Positions 26,009-34,455 of a DNA stretch of 62,241 nt are shown piece by piece (within the stretch, counting starts at the first letter, position 1; each line of letters opens with the position of its first letter). A program made the position numbers and the translations under genes. Location of the stretch: contig JAADIO010000023.1 in NCBI GenBank assembly GCA_013151235.1, positions 1-62,241 on the forward strand, in the 5' to 3' direction. Below the pieces are notes generated by a model. It was not told where the DNA came from, ran no database searches, and worked only from the letters and a program-made list of their open reading frames with translations. The stretch is from Deltaproteobacteria bacterium (GTDB lineage Bacteria > CG2-30-53-67).

Positions 26009-27061
26009 ATGATAACCACACCGCAAAACATCCTGATCCGGGGCGTCAACTGGTTAGGCGATGCCCTGATCACCATTCCCGCCATGCGGGTCCTGCGTGA
26101 ACGTTACCCTCGCAGCCGGATGACTCTCCTCATCAAGGCCCCCCTTGATACGCTCTTTGACGGATTCGATGCCGTTGATGAAGTGATCGGCTTTTCCGTC
26201 CGGAAAGGAATCGCCGGGCTGCCTGACCGTTTACGTCTGATCAGGAGACTTCGAAAGTCAAAATTCGATCTCTGCCTCATTCTTCCCAACTCCTTTGATT
26301 CCGCCCTGATCCCGTTTCTCTCGGGGATCCCGGAGCGGACCGGTTTTAACCGGGACGGTCGGGGAGCCCTCCTGACCCGGCGGATTCCGCCCATAGCGAA
26401 AGGAAGAGGTGAACACCAGGCCCGGGAGTATCTGAAACTGATTCTCGAGGAGACAAACACCCCGGAGAAACTCGACTTTTCCCTCTCACCGGGACCGGCG
26501 GCCCTCGGCTGGGCCAAAGAACAGATCGCCTTCCTCACACCATCGGACGACACCCCCCTCATCGGGTTAAACCCCGGCGCCGCTTACGGCCCGGCAAAGA
26601 TGTGGATTCCCGAACGTTTCTCCGAACTGGGGACCCGTCTCTTCAATGGGATCGGCGCGGACATTCTCCTTGTCGGCGGTCCCTCGGAGATCGCCCTTTG
26701 CCGGAATATCGCACGGAGGATTTCCGGGGAGGTCCTCGATCTCTCCGGCCGGACCGATCTGCCTCAACTGGCTGCCGTCCTCTCCCTCTGCGACCTGGTT
26801 GTCACCAACGACTCCGGTCCCATGCACCTCGCATCGGCCGTAGGGACCCCCGTGGTAGCCCTCTTCGGCTCAACCGACCCCGACGCGACCTCGCCCCTGG
26901 GGGAGCATGTCATTCTCAGCAAACGGATGGAGTGCGCCCCCTGCCGGGAGCGGATCTGCCCCCGGGGAGACATGCGTTGCATGAAAGAGATCGAAGTGGA
27001 AGACGTGATGGAGGCAGTCATCCGGCTCCTGCCGGAAGCGGGGGAATCCCGTGATGATTGA
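26009..27061 (+). CDS. waaF: Lipopolysaccharide heptosyltransferase (WaaF type)
   Basis: This 350-aa GT9 enzyme has ILIRGVNWLGDALITIPA at the N-terminus, NSFDSAL, LNPGAAYGPAK (about 190) and VTNDSGPMHLA (about 270), the ADP-heptose-binding end. It adds L,D-heptose to the inner core using the product of HldE and GmhB. The sequence fits heptosyltransferase II best. No WaaC is in the window, so it may serve the first addition too. The stop overlaps the GT2 gene. Confidence 0.9.
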   Translation: MITTPQNILIRGVNWLGDALITIPAMRVLRERYPRSRMTLLIKAPLDTLFDGFDAVDEVIGFSVRKGIAGLPDRLRLIRRLRKSKFDLCLILPNSFDSALIPFLSGIPERTGFNRDGRGALLTRRIPPIAKGRGEHQAREYLKLILEETNTPEKLDFSLSPGPAALGWAKEQIAFLTPSDDTPLIGLNPGAAYGPAKMWIPERFSELGTRLFNGIGADILLVGGPSEIALCRNIARRISGEVLDLSGRTDLPQLAAVLSLCDLVVTNDSGPMHLASAVGTPVVALFGSTDPDATSPLGEHVILSKRMECAPCRERICPRGDMRCMKEIEVEDVMEAVIRLLPEAGESRDD

Positions 27062-28025
27062 CCTTTCGATTCTCATCGTCAGTTACAATACCCGGGAACT
27101 GCTGCTTCACTGCCTGGAAGGGATCTTCCGCGTAGACGGCCGCCTGACCCTGGAGGTCATCGTCATCGACAACGCCTCGAAGGACGGAAGCGCCGACACC
27201 GTAGCCCGCTCATATCCGCAAGTCCACCTGATCCAAAACGCTGAAAACCGGGGATTTGCCCAGGCCGTCAACCAGGGACTACGGGCCTCCTCGGGGAGAA
27301 ACCGTCTTCTCCTCAATCCCGATGCCGTCGCCGAACGAAAGACTCTTGAAGCCATGGCCGACTATCTCGATCACCATTCCGAAACGGGGGCCGTTGGGGT
27401 ACAGCTTCTTCACGAAGACGGACGCCTGCAGAACAGTATCGCCTCCTTTCCCACTCTGGCCACGGAACTGCTGAATAAAAGCCTCCTGACCCGGCTTTTC
27501 CCTCATCGATTCCCCGGAAAGAACAGGCCATTCGAAGGACCGATGGAGGTGGAATCATTAATCGGCGCCTGCATGATGGTCAAAGGAAAAGTTATTCAGT
27601 CGGTGGGACTGCTCGACGAAAGATATTTCTTCTTCTTAGAAGAGACCGACTGGTGTCTCCGAATGCGTCGGGCAGGTTGGAAAATCGTCTTTCTGCCGGA
27701 ACTTCGGGTCCCTCACCTTCAGGGAAAGAGCGCATCACGGAATCTCACGGCCGCCCGGATTGAGTACTACCGCTCCCGCTACCGGTTCTTCATCCTCCAC
27801 AGGGGAAGGACTGCTACCGCCCTGCTGCGGGGAGGGTTAATCGTAAAACTCCTGGTCGAATGCACAGGCTCTCTCCTTCTGATCGCCATGAAAGGCTTTT
27901 CCGACAAAAAGGAGACAACACGCCTCCGGGTCCGCCTGGGACTCCTCGCCTGGCACCTGACAGGCTGTCCGGATGATGAGGGACTTGAAAAAGCAGGAAC
28001 AAGCTGTGGTCAGAACTTGAGATGA
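27054..28025 (+). CDS. Family 2 glycosyltransferase, rhamnosyltransferase-like
   Basis: The 323-aa protein shows a GT-A fold: LSILIVSYNT, VIVIDNASKDGS, NRGFAQAVNQG, LLLNPDA, then GACMMVKGKV and the EETDWCLRMRRAGW acid motif. A C-terminal hydrophobic segment (about 250-270) suggests membrane attachment. It probably extends the LPS core or O-antigen; the sugar is unknown. The ATG at 27054 overlaps the waaF stop (GTG at 27051 is possible). It is the last gene of the plus-strand cluster and converges with the minus-strand barrel gene over 16 bp. Confidence 0.88.
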   Translation: MIDLSILIVSYNTRELLLHCLEGIFRVDGRLTLEVIVIDNASKDGSADTVARSYPQVHLIQNAENRGFAQAVNQGLRASSGRNRLLLNPDAVAERKTLEAMADYLDHHSETGAVGVQLLHEDGRLQNSIASFPTLATELLNKSLLTRLFPHRFPGKNRPFEGPMEVESLIGACMMVKGKVIQSVGLLDERYFFFLEETDWCLRMRRAGWKIVFLPELRVPHLQGKSASRNLTAARIEYYRSRYRFFILHRGRTATALLRGGLIVKLLVECTGSLLLIAMKGFSDKKETTRLRVRLGLLAWHLTGCPDDEGLEKAGTSCGQNLR

Positions 28026-28693
28026 AACTTGGAGATCAACGACCAGGAAAGTTTATTTTTCTGGGGTGTTATGGGATCGGTGAGAGAATCAATGCTGGTC
28101 GCGTAGCCGGCACCAACGGAAAAGCCGAGGCCGGGAGCAATTTCATAATGACCGGCGATATCAACTTCATATCCGACGTTGGAGGTGGAAACACCGTTTT
28201 TCTCTTCCACCGTCTGGGAGAGACCCGTCGACAGGTTCGCGGAGAACTTCTCCGTCGCCTGATACTTGGCGGTAGCCACCACCATACTGATGTTGGAGAG
28301 GCTCCCGTTGTAGGCAAACCGTGAATGTTTGGGCCCGTAGGCCAGGGAACGGGGGATGGAAAAAATCTCCAGGTAATCACTCTCCGAGGCATCCAGAAAC
28401 TTGTCGGCATTCAGAGATCCCTCCCCGATCTTGATGCGCTCGACATCAACCGTTAAGGGGAGACCGAGATGAGCGGATAAATCGTAACTCTGTTTGCCGT
28501 AACTCAGCCCCTCCATGGAATGCGCAGGGTCCATATCATAGACGATAAACCCGTTGACCCCGGAGGGATGGAAAAAAGTGATTTGCTGCGAATCCGATAC
28601 GGCAGGCTGTCCATCTTCCCCCCAGGCCGGACCTGCACCGAAGAAAAGTACGGAAAAAACAAGACAACATATGGAAAGTATGCATCTTTTCAT
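28010..28693 (-). CDS. Putative outer-membrane beta-barrel protein, unknown function
   Basis: This 227-aa protein has a signal peptide (cut near AWG, residue 25), alternating polar/hydrophobic strands in the second half and a C-terminal SKFHLKF. A final aromatic residue is the usual BamA recognition mark. I do not recognise the family. It has its own promoter (28757-28785). Its 3' end overlaps that of the glycosyltransferase gene by 16 bp, tail to tail. A small 8-stranded barrel is the likely fold. Confidence 0.7.
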   Translation of the reverse strand: MKRCILSICCLVFSVLFFGAGPAWGEDGQPAVSDSQQITFFHPSGVNGFIVYDMDPAHSMEGLSYGKQSYDLSAHLGLPLTVDVERIKIGEGSLNADKFLDASESDYLEIFSIPRSLAYGPKHSRFAYNGSLSNISMVVATAKYQATEKFSANLSTGLSQTVEEKNGVSTSNVGYEVDIAGHYEIAPGLGFSVGAGYATSIDSLTDPITPQKNKLSWSLISKFHLKF

Positions 28694-28756
28694 GATTCAA
28701 CCACAGCCGTCCCTCAATTAAGCCGATAAGCTTACTTTACAAAATACCTTTATGCA

Positions 28757-28785
28757 ACGTTAGCAAGATTTATCACTTCTGTCAA
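28757..28785 (-). promoter_or_regulatory. Promoter of the small outer-membrane barrel gene
   Basis: On the minus strand a perfect TTGACA (28780-28785) stands 17 bp from a weak -10 TAACGT (28757-28762), about 60 bp before the ATG. The surrounding sequence is AT-rich compared with the flanking genes. Confidence 0.5.
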
Positions 28786-28856
28786 GATTAATTCTCTTCG
28801 ATAATCCTTCAGAATTATACATAAACGCCCCCCTTCCCCGGCACACCGGAATACTT

Positions 28857-29924
28857 CTACTTTGAACGAACGTAATTTACCACAATATCACCGATCTCCG
28901 TCGTGGAGTGCCCCATCCTGCCGGCGGACATACTTTTCATCTCCTTCGCAATCGTCCGCATCACCGCCTTCTCGATCCTCTCCGCGGCGGAGGTCTCCCC
29001 GAGGTAGTCGAGCATCATCTGCCCGGCGCAGATGGCCGCCAGGGGGTTTATGACGTTCTTTCCGGTATATTTCGGTGCCGATCCCCCGATCGGCTCGAAC
29101 ATCGAGGTCCCTTCGGGATTGATGTTCCCGCCGGCGGCGATTCCCATCCCCCCCTGGGTGATCGCCCCTAAATCGGTGATGATGTCTCCGAACATGTTAT
29201 CGGTGACGATAACGTCGAACCATTCCGGATTCTTCACCATCCACATGCAGGTGGCGTCGACATGGGCGTAGTCGGTTTCAATATCGGGGTAATCCTTCGC
29301 CACCTCGTGGAAGGTCCGTTCCCAGAGATCGAAGGCAAAGGTCAACACATTGGTCTTGCCGCAGAGGGTCAGCTTGTTCTTCCGGTTTCTCTTCCTGCAG
29401 TATTCAAAGGCATAGCGGATGCATCGCTCCACCCCTTTGCGGCTGTTGATCGATTCCTGGATCGCGACCTCGTCCGCCGTCCCCTTTTTCAGGAATCCCC
29501 CGGCCCCGCAGTAAAGACCCTCCGTGTTCTCCCGCACCACCACGTAGTCGATCTCCTCCGGCCCCTTGTCACGCAAAGGGGTTTCCACCCCGGGGTAGAG
29601 CTTGACCGGCCGGAGGTTGATATACTGATCGAGGGCGAAGCGGGCCTTGAGGAGGATTCCCTTCTCCAGGATCCCCGGTTTCACATCGGGATGGCCGATC
29701 GCCCCTAAATAGATGGCATCAAGATCCCGGAACTCCTCAATGGCCGAATCGGGAAGAATCTCTCCCGTCTTCATATAGCGTTCGCCCCCGAAATCATAAG
29801 ACGTCAGATCAAAGGAGAATCCCTCCATTTCAGCCGCCGCCTTCATAACCTTGACCCCTTCCGCCAGGACCTCCGGTCCCGTTCCGTCTCCCCCCATCAA
29901 TCCGATCTTATAGATCTTTTCCAT
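28857..29924 (-). CDS. leuB: 3-isopropylmalate dehydrogenase LeuB
   Basis: This 355-aa protein is of the isocitrate/isopropylmalate dehydrogenase family. It has GGDGTGPEV at the N-terminus, LRPVKLYPG, VVRENTEGLY, the metal-binding DNMFGDIITD and the NAD-binding HxxxPK-type segment EPIGGSAPKYTGK. It oxidatively decarboxylates 3-isopropylmalate in leucine synthesis. The ATG at 29924 has AAAGGA upstream; a longer frame lacks a site. Last gene of the leuACDB run. Confidence 0.93.
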   Translation of the reverse strand: MEKIYKIGLMGGDGTGPEVLAEGVKVMKAAAEMEGFSFDLTSYDFGGERYMKTGEILPDSAIEEFRDLDAIYLGAIGHPDVKPGILEKGILLKARFALDQYINLRPVKLYPGVETPLRDKGPEEIDYVVVRENTEGLYCGAGGFLKKGTADEVAIQESINSRKGVERCIRYAFEYCRKRNRKNKLTLCGKTNVLTFAFDLWERTFHEVAKDYPDIETDYAHVDATCMWMVKNPEWFDVIVTDNMFGDIITDLGAITQGGMGIAAGGNINPEGTSMFEPIGGSAPKYTGKNVINPLAAICAGQMMLDYLGETSAAERIEKAVMRTIAKEMKSMSAGRMGHSTTEIGDIVVNYVRSK

Positions 29925-30008
29925 CGTTTTTCCTTTCCATAAAAGAATCGCTGTCCGCACTCAGTTTTCAGAGGCCGGCAAAAAATGACTGAAGAACTGC
30001 ACCTGAAA

Positions 30009-30497
30009 CTATATCTTCTGTTTTACGTACGCCATCAACCCTCCGGCGGCAATCAGCTCCTGCATGAAAGGAGGAACGGAGACCGAGGCGAACTCCCGGC
30101 CGGTCGTTCTGTTCCGGATCACACCGGTTTCCATTTCCACCTCGATTTCATCCCCCTCGGAGATCCCGGCAACCGCCTCCTCCGACTCAAAGATCGGAAG
30201 CCCCATGTTGAAGGCATTCCGGTAAAAGATCCGGGCGAACGATTTCGCAATCACCGCCGAGACCCCGGCCGCCTTGATGGCGATCGGCGCGTGTTCACGG
30301 GAGGAACCGCAGCCGAAGTTCTTCTCCGCAACGATCAGATCCCCCGGCGTCATCCTGTTCATGAATTCCGGATCGGCATCCTCCATGCAGTGTTTCGCCA
30401 ATTCCTGCGGATCGGAGGTATTAAGATACCGAGCCGGTATAATCTGGTCCGTATCGACATCCCGGCCGAACTTCCAGCCCTTTCCTTTAATCTGCAT
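30009..30497 (-). CDS. leuD: 3-isopropylmalate dehydratase small subunit LeuD
   Basis: The 162-aa swivel subunit shows GRDVDTDQIIPARYL, FGCGSSREHAP and AKSFARIFYRNAFN, all diagnostic. With LeuC it isomerises 2- to 3-isopropylmalate. The ATG at 30497 has GGAGG eight bases upstream (within 30505-30511); the upstream TTG adds five residues. The MITE-like element at 30516-30695 ends directly beside this ribosome site. Confidence 0.96.
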   Translation of the reverse strand: MQIKGKGWKFGRDVDTDQIIPARYLNTSDPQELAKHCMEDADPEFMNRMTPGDLIVAEKNFGCGSSREHAPIAIKAAGVSAVIAKSFARIFYRNAFNMGLPIFESEEAVAGISEGDEIEVEMETGVIRNRTTGREFASVSVPPFMQELIAAGGLMAYVKQKI

Positions 30498-30515
30498 TTT
30501 GTGATCCTCCAAGGG

Positions 30516-30695
30516 TGATGAAATCGTAAAAAGTCGTTTTCCGGATTCCGTTCATGGTTCGACAGCCTCACCACGAACGGAACATCAATCACTTACACCG
30601 TTCGCCCTGAGCACGGCTCTCCTGAGTATGTCGAAGGGTCTGTCCTGAGCCGGTCGAAGGGTCGAAGGGCTTCGTGACTTTTTACGAGACCATCA
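30516..30695. mobile_element. 180-bp MITE-like element of a second family between leuC and leuD
   Basis: The ends are 20-bp inverted repeats (30516-30535 and 30676-30695) that match at 17 positions and share TCGTAAAAAGTC perfectly. AGGG lies immediately outside both ends (30512-30515 and 30696-30699), a possible 4-bp target duplication. The inside holds smaller palindromic pieces of the type GTTCGxCAGxCTCACCACGAAC and TTCGCCCTGAGC...GTCGAAGGG. There is no coding frame. It splits leuC from leuD in the operon. Confidence 0.7.
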
Positions 30696-30742
30696 AGGGT
30701 TTAAGGATTCACGGTGGTTTTCTTTTGCCTTCCCCCGTGACA

Positions 30743-30761
30743 CCCCGTGTCCCCCGTGGTT
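30743..30761. repeat. 19-bp dispersed repeat, copy 1
   Basis: CCCCGTGTCCCCCGTGGTT here is identical to 45154-45172, and a degenerate form lies near 4592-4608. All three are intergenic. The remaining leuC-leuD sequence (30700-30838) is T-rich on this strand and codes for nothing I can support. Confidence 0.6.
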
Positions 30762-30838
30762 AATGTCTTTCGGTTTTTGCTTTCGCCTTTGATTTTACTT
30801 TGCCGCTTTGTGCCTTTGTGTCTCGGTTTTTACCTGTT

Positions 30839-32101
30839 TTATACAACTTCCTCCGGATGGGTAATCCGTCCCGTCACGGCCGAGGCGGCCGCCACGGCGG
30901 GATTTGCAAGATAGACTTCACTCTCCGGATGTCCCATCCGTCCGACGAAGTTCCGGTTTGTCGTGGCCACGGCCCGTTCCCCTTTGGCGAGGATTCCCAT
31001 GTAACCTCCCAGGCAGGGACCGCAGGTCGGGGTACTGACGGCGGCTCCCGCTTCGATGAAGATATCGAGGAGCCCCTCCTTCATCGCCGCACGGTAGATC
31101 TGCTGCGTGGCCGGGATGACGATCATCCGCACATATTTCGCCACCTTCTTTCCCCGGATCACTTCCGCCGCCTCCCGGAGGTCCGGAAGTCGTCCGTTCG
31201 TACAGGAACCGACCACCACCTGATCGATGGTGATCTCCGAGGCCTCCCCTACACCATGAACGTTCTCCGGCAGATGAGGAAAGGCAACCTGCGGTTCAAG
31301 TTTCGAACAGTCGTATTCCCGAACGTCGCAGTAGGATGCGTCCGGATCGCTGAAGTAGAAGAGCGGTTTGCGCCGGGCACGCCCCGTGACATACTGCTCG
31401 GTAATGGCGTCCGGAGCGATGATTCCGTTCTTGCCGCCCGCTTCAATGGCCATGTTGGCCATCGTAAGGCGGTGTTCCATGGGGAGGGTTTCGATCACCT
31501 CGCCGGTGAACTCCATGGCCCTGTAGAGGGCACCGTCGACACCAATCTCCCCGATGGTATGAAGAATCAGATCCTTGCCTCCCACCCACTTCGGGAGCTT
31601 CCCCCTGTAGATGAACTTCATCGATTCGGGGACCTTGAACCAGGTCTCACCGGTGATAAAGGCCGCGGCAAGGTCGGTGGATCCCATGCCGGTGGAAAAA
31701 GCGCCGAGCGCACCGTAAGTGCAGGTATGAGAATCCGCACCGATCACAATGTCCCCCGGTACGACGATCCCCTGCTCCGGCAGGAGGGCGTGCTCCACCC
31801 CCATCTGACCGACCTCGAAGTAATAAGTCAGGTCCTGCTCCCGGGCGAAATCACGGAGGATCTTACATTGCTCCGCCGAGTCGATATCCTTGTTGGGGGA
31901 GAAATGGTCCGGCACGAGCACAACGCGCTCCCGGTCGAAGACCCGTTCCGCACCCGACTCCCGGAATTTCTTTATCGCAATCGGCGCCGTGATGTCGTTG
32001 GCCAGGGCGATATCGACCTTGGCCGTGATCAGTTCCCCCGGCTCGACTTTATCCTTTCCGGCGTGAGCCGCAAGGATCTTTTCGGTAATCGTCATTCCCA
32101 T
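30839..32101 (-). CDS. leuC: 3-isopropylmalate dehydratase large subunit LeuC
   Basis: The 420-aa aconitase-type subunit has [23 protein letters not shown] and TCGPCLGG, whose three Cys hold the 4Fe-4S cluster. It belongs to the shorter LeuC class of about 420 residues common in archaea, Firmicutes and deltaproteobacteria. The ATG at 32101 is chosen for the GGAGGG 12 bases upstream. A 12-bp inverted repeat ends just before that site. leuD follows after a 341-bp gap. Confidence 0.95.
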   Translation of the reverse strand: MGMTITEKILAAHAGKDKVEPGELITAKVDIALANDITAPIAIKKFRESGAERVFDRERVVLVPDHFSPNKDIDSAEQCKILRDFAREQDLTYYFEVGQMGVEHALLPEQGIVVPGDIVIGADSHTCTYGALGAFSTGMGSTDLAAAFITGETWFKVPESMKFIYRGKLPKWVGGKDLILHTIGEIGVDGALYRAMEFTGEVIETLPMEHRLTMANMAIEAGGKNGIIAPDAITEQYVTGRARRKPLFYFSDPDASYCDVREYDCSKLEPQVAFPHLPENVHGVGEASEITIDQVVVGSCTNGRLPDLREAAEVIRGKKVAKYVRMIVIPATQQIYRAAMKEGLLDIFIEAGAAVSTPTCGPCLGGYMGILAKGERAVATTNRNFVGRMGHPESEVYLANPAVAAASAVTGRITHPEEVV

Positions 32102-32122
32102 GATTTTTGTCACCCTCCACCT

Positions 32123-32159
32123 GATTATTTCACCTTCCGCGAGGGAGGGTGAAATAATC
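32123..32159 (-). repeat. 12-bp perfect inverted repeat before the leuC ribosome site
   Basis: GATTATTTCACC (32123-32134) and GGTGAAATAATC (32148-32159) are exact complements around a 13-nt loop. In the leuC mRNA the hairpin would end four bases before the GGAGGG ribosome site (32113-32118). It could protect or tune leuC translation, or be the end of an old element; neither is shown. Confidence 0.6.
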
Positions 32160-32177
32160 AAATCACCCCCACCCTGA

Positions 32178-32197
32178 CCCTCCCCCAAGGGGGAGGG
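32178..32197. repeat. C-rich/G-rich palindrome
   Basis: CCCTCCCCC and GGGGGAGGG flank AA, a 9-bp inverted repeat of a kind widely dispersed in environmental bacterial genomes. A looser C-run/G-run palindrome lies at about 45101-45137. No function is visible. Confidence 0.5.
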
Positions 32198-32245
32198 GAA
32201 AATTACAATACATCAATCTTACAAAAACCCCATACACCTCTTAAG

Positions 32246-32330
32246 ATTCTGTTGCAAATGCCGCAGATGCAAGGCGCGACATTATTTGTCGAATGAGGCG
32301 TACTTCCTCGTACGCCGCAGATGGGGTTAT
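32246..32330. repeat. Fragment of an unidentified repeat in the leuA-leuC gap
   Basis: The stretch contains the short palindrome GGCGTAC-N6-GTACGCC (32297-32316) flanked by two copies of CCGCAGATG. The style resembles REP-type intergenic elements. It has no coding frame and abuts MITE copy 2. Confidence 0.35.
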
Positions 32331-32343
32331 GCACACAATCGTG

Positions 32344-32584
32344 GTAACGACTCAGGTTGCCCCGGTTTTGTTGCAGGGCAAGGAGCGAGGAGCGCACAAC
32401 CGGAAGCGTATATGTAATACGCTGAGGATTCAAGCACCGCAGCACCTCAAGATACCCTATTTTCATAGCCGCTGAAAGCGGCAACAAAAATATAAAGCGA
32501 GACACGCGACGCTCCGTAACATTGTTACGGAGCAGCAAGCGTAACGCCGCCATGCAGCAAAAGAGGGGTGAGATGAGTCGTTAC
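32344..32584. mobile_element. MITE copy 2, 241 bp, same family as 2419-2640
   Basis: The ends are GTAACGACTCAGG at the left and a right end whose complement reads GTAACGACTCATC. Inside, the order of blocks matches copy 1: an AAGGxGxGAGGAGCG segment, a GAGGATT-AGCACCGC segment, AGCCGCTGAAAGCGGCAA, and CATGC-G-AAA-AGGGGTGA near the right end. No target duplication is visible. Its outermost base is the last base of the leuA stop codon, so the insertion sits exactly at the leuA 3' end and separates it from leuC. Confidence 0.75.
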
Positions 32585-34113
32585 TATTTACGGTTGCGCC
32601 TCCAGTGCTCCAGCCGATTCAACGCATTCACGTAGGCCCGGGCGGAGGCGAGGATGATGTCGGTGTCGGCCCCCTGCCCGATGAAAATCTTCTCCCCGTC
32701 CCGGACGCGGGTCGTCACCTCCCCCTGGGCGTCTGTGCCGCCGGTGATCCCCTTGACGAAATACCCGACAAGAGGAGAGTCGTTCTTCGCGATCTTCCTG
32801 ATCGCCGAATAGACGGCGTCAACGGGACCGTCCCCGGTTGATTCCACGGTCACACACTCCCCGTCCACACACATCCGGACTTTCGCCCGCGGAGCTTTCC
32901 CCGTGACGCTGTGGGCCTCGACCGACTCCAACTCATAGATATCCGGAATCCGATAGACCTCGTCGGCAATCAGCGCCACGATATCCTCATCGAAGATCTC
33001 TTTCTTGGCATCGGCCAGGATTTTGAAACGGTCAAAGGCCCGATCGATCTCCTCATCGTTCAACCGGTACCCCATCTCTTCAAGACGGGTCCGAAAGGCA
33101 TGCCTGCCGGAATGTTTCCCGAGAACGAGCGTACTCTTTGCCAACCCGATCGACTCGGGGGTCATGATCTCGTAGGTCTCCTGTTTCTTGAGAAAACCGT
33201 CCTGGTGAATCCCCGACTCATGGGCGAAGGCATTCGCCCCGACGACCGCCTTGTTGGCCTGCACCAACATCCCCGTAATGTTACTGACCAGACGCGAACT
33301 CTGGTAGATTTTTTCCGTCTCGATATTTGTGGTCACACCGAAGAGATTTTTCCGGGTCCGGACCGCCATGACCGTCTCTTCCAGGGAAGCATTTCCGGCC
33401 CGTTCCCCCAGCCCGTTGATGGTGCATTCCACCTGACGGGCGCCGTTCTGTACGGCGGCCAGGGAGTTGGCCACGGCCAGTCCCAGATCGTTATGACAGT
33501 GGACACTGATCACGGCCCGGTCGATATTTTCGACCTTCTCCCGGATCACGGCAATGAGCCTTCCGAATTCATCGGGAATGGCATAACCCACGGTATCGGG
33601 GATGTTCACGGTGGTCGCCCCGGCATCGATGACCGCCCCGATTACTCGGCAGAGATAGTCCACGTCGGAACGGGCGGCATCCTCGGCGGAAAATTCCACA
33701 TCCTCCGTATATTTCTTCGCTCGCCGGACGGCCCGGACGGCCTGTTCCAGGACCTCCTCCCGGGACTTCTTCAGTTTAAACTGAAGGTGGAGATCGGAGG
33801 TCGCGATAAAAATATGGATTCGTGCCCGCTCCGCCTCACGCACCGCCTCCCACGCCCGGTCGATATCCTTCTCCGTGGCCCGGGCGAGACCGCAGATCAC
33901 CGGCCCCTTCACCGTTCGGGCAACTTCCCGGACCGATTCAAAATCCCCGGGGGACGCGATCGGAAACCCCGCCTCGATGATATCGACCTTCAGCGCCGCT
34001 AACTGCCGGGCCACACGAATCTTCTCCGCGAGGTTCATGCTGCATCCGGGTGACTGCTCCCCATCCCGAAGGGTCGTGTCGAATATTCGTACGATCTTTT
34101 CCATGGCATCCAT
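32584..34113 (-). CDS. leuA: 2-isopropylmalate synthase LeuA
   Basis: The 509-aa enzyme opens with [14 protein letters not shown], has [14 protein letters not shown] for metal binding and ends with the allosteric leucine-binding domain (about 390-505; [12 protein letters not shown]). It condenses acetyl-CoA with 2-oxoisovalerate, the first step to leucine. ATG codons at 34113 and 34104 are both possible; the former has GGAAG upstream. A T-box leader precedes it. The stop TAG overlaps the end of MITE copy 2. Confidence 0.95.
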   Translation of the reverse strand: MDAMEKIVRIFDTTLRDGEQSPGCSMNLAEKIRVARQLAALKVDIIEAGFPIASPGDFESVREVARTVKGPVICGLARATEKDIDRAWEAVREAERARIHIFIATSDLHLQFKLKKSREEVLEQAVRAVRRAKKYTEDVEFSAEDAARSDVDYLCRVIGAVIDAGATTVNIPDTVGYAIPDEFGRLIAVIREKVENIDRAVISVHCHNDLGLAVANSLAAVQNGARQVECTINGLGERAGNASLEETVMAVRTRKNLFGVTTNIETEKIYQSSRLVSNITGMLVQANKAVVGANAFAHESGIHQDGFLKKQETYEIMTPESIGLAKSTLVLGKHSGRHAFRTRLEEMGYRLNDEEIDRAFDRFKILADAKKEIFDEDIVALIADEVYRIPDIYELESVEAHSVTGKAPRAKVRMCVDGECVTVESTGDGPVDAVYSAIRKIAKNDSPLVGYFVKGITGGTDAQGEVTTRVRDGEKIFIGQGADTDIILASARAYVNALNRLEHWRRNRK

Positions 34114-34153
34114 CCCCGAGGGCTTCCGGTTAAAAATGGAAAGAGAGAGAGGG

Positions 34154-34166
34154 CCTGAGTCGTTAC
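34154..34166. repeat. Isolated terminal repeat of the MITE family beside the T-box terminator
   Basis: GTAACGACTCAGG on the minus strand is identical to the 13-bp left end of MITE copy 2 and begins one base after the T-box terminator U-run. No second end is seen nearby, so it is probably a relic between the terminator and the leuA start. Confidence 0.5.
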
Positions 34167-34167
34167 G

Positions 34168-34221
34168 AAAAAAAGACCCCCGCCTCAAGCTCATAACTCT
34201 CACAAGCCAGGGACGAGGGTC
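34168..34221 (-). terminator. Terminator of the leuA T-box
   Basis: Minus-strand arms GACCCTCGTC (212-221 of the 34 kb line) and GGCGGGGGTC (34175-34184) form a 10-bp stem with G-U pairs, with an inner loop, followed by seven U (34168-34174). The 5' arm lies just after the T-box sequence, as expected for mutually exclusive antiterminator and terminator. Confidence 0.85.
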
Positions 34222-34445
34222 TGATGCAGCCCACGTGGTACCACCCTGATTCAGCAAAACGGGACAGCCCCCGCTCCGCCCTTCATTATATGGGTGAGAT
34301 AACGGTCACAAACCGGCGAAAACTACTGCGTCCCTTACGGAAACGGTTCCCCTTCGCGACTCCAAGGCGAGTTCAAAGGCCCCTGTGCCGGTTCGCACCA
34401 CCCACCGGCTCTCTGAAACAGGGGAAGCTTCTACTACTCCTTATC
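34168..34445 (-). promoter_or_regulatory. T-box riboswitch controlling leuACDB (leucine, CUC specifier)
   Basis: The minus strand carries the T-box core AGGGTGGTACCACG (34234-34247), whose TGGT bulge can pair with the ACCA end of an uncharged tRNA. Further upstream lies the stem I apical part (34387-34415; AGAGAGCCGG...GCGAACCGGC). The specifier region GAA-CUC-GCC has the CUC codon at 34369-34371. An AGTA element is near 34435. Uncharged tRNA-Leu(GAG), encoded at 403-489, should stabilise the antiterminator and switch the leu genes on. T-boxes before leuA are known in deltaproteobacteria. Confidence 0.93.
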
Positions 34446-34455
34446 ATCGTCAATT

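Noticed and set aside
30800-32152. 450-codon open frame on the plus strand
   Set aside because: Antisense to leuC; composition is that of a shadow frame.
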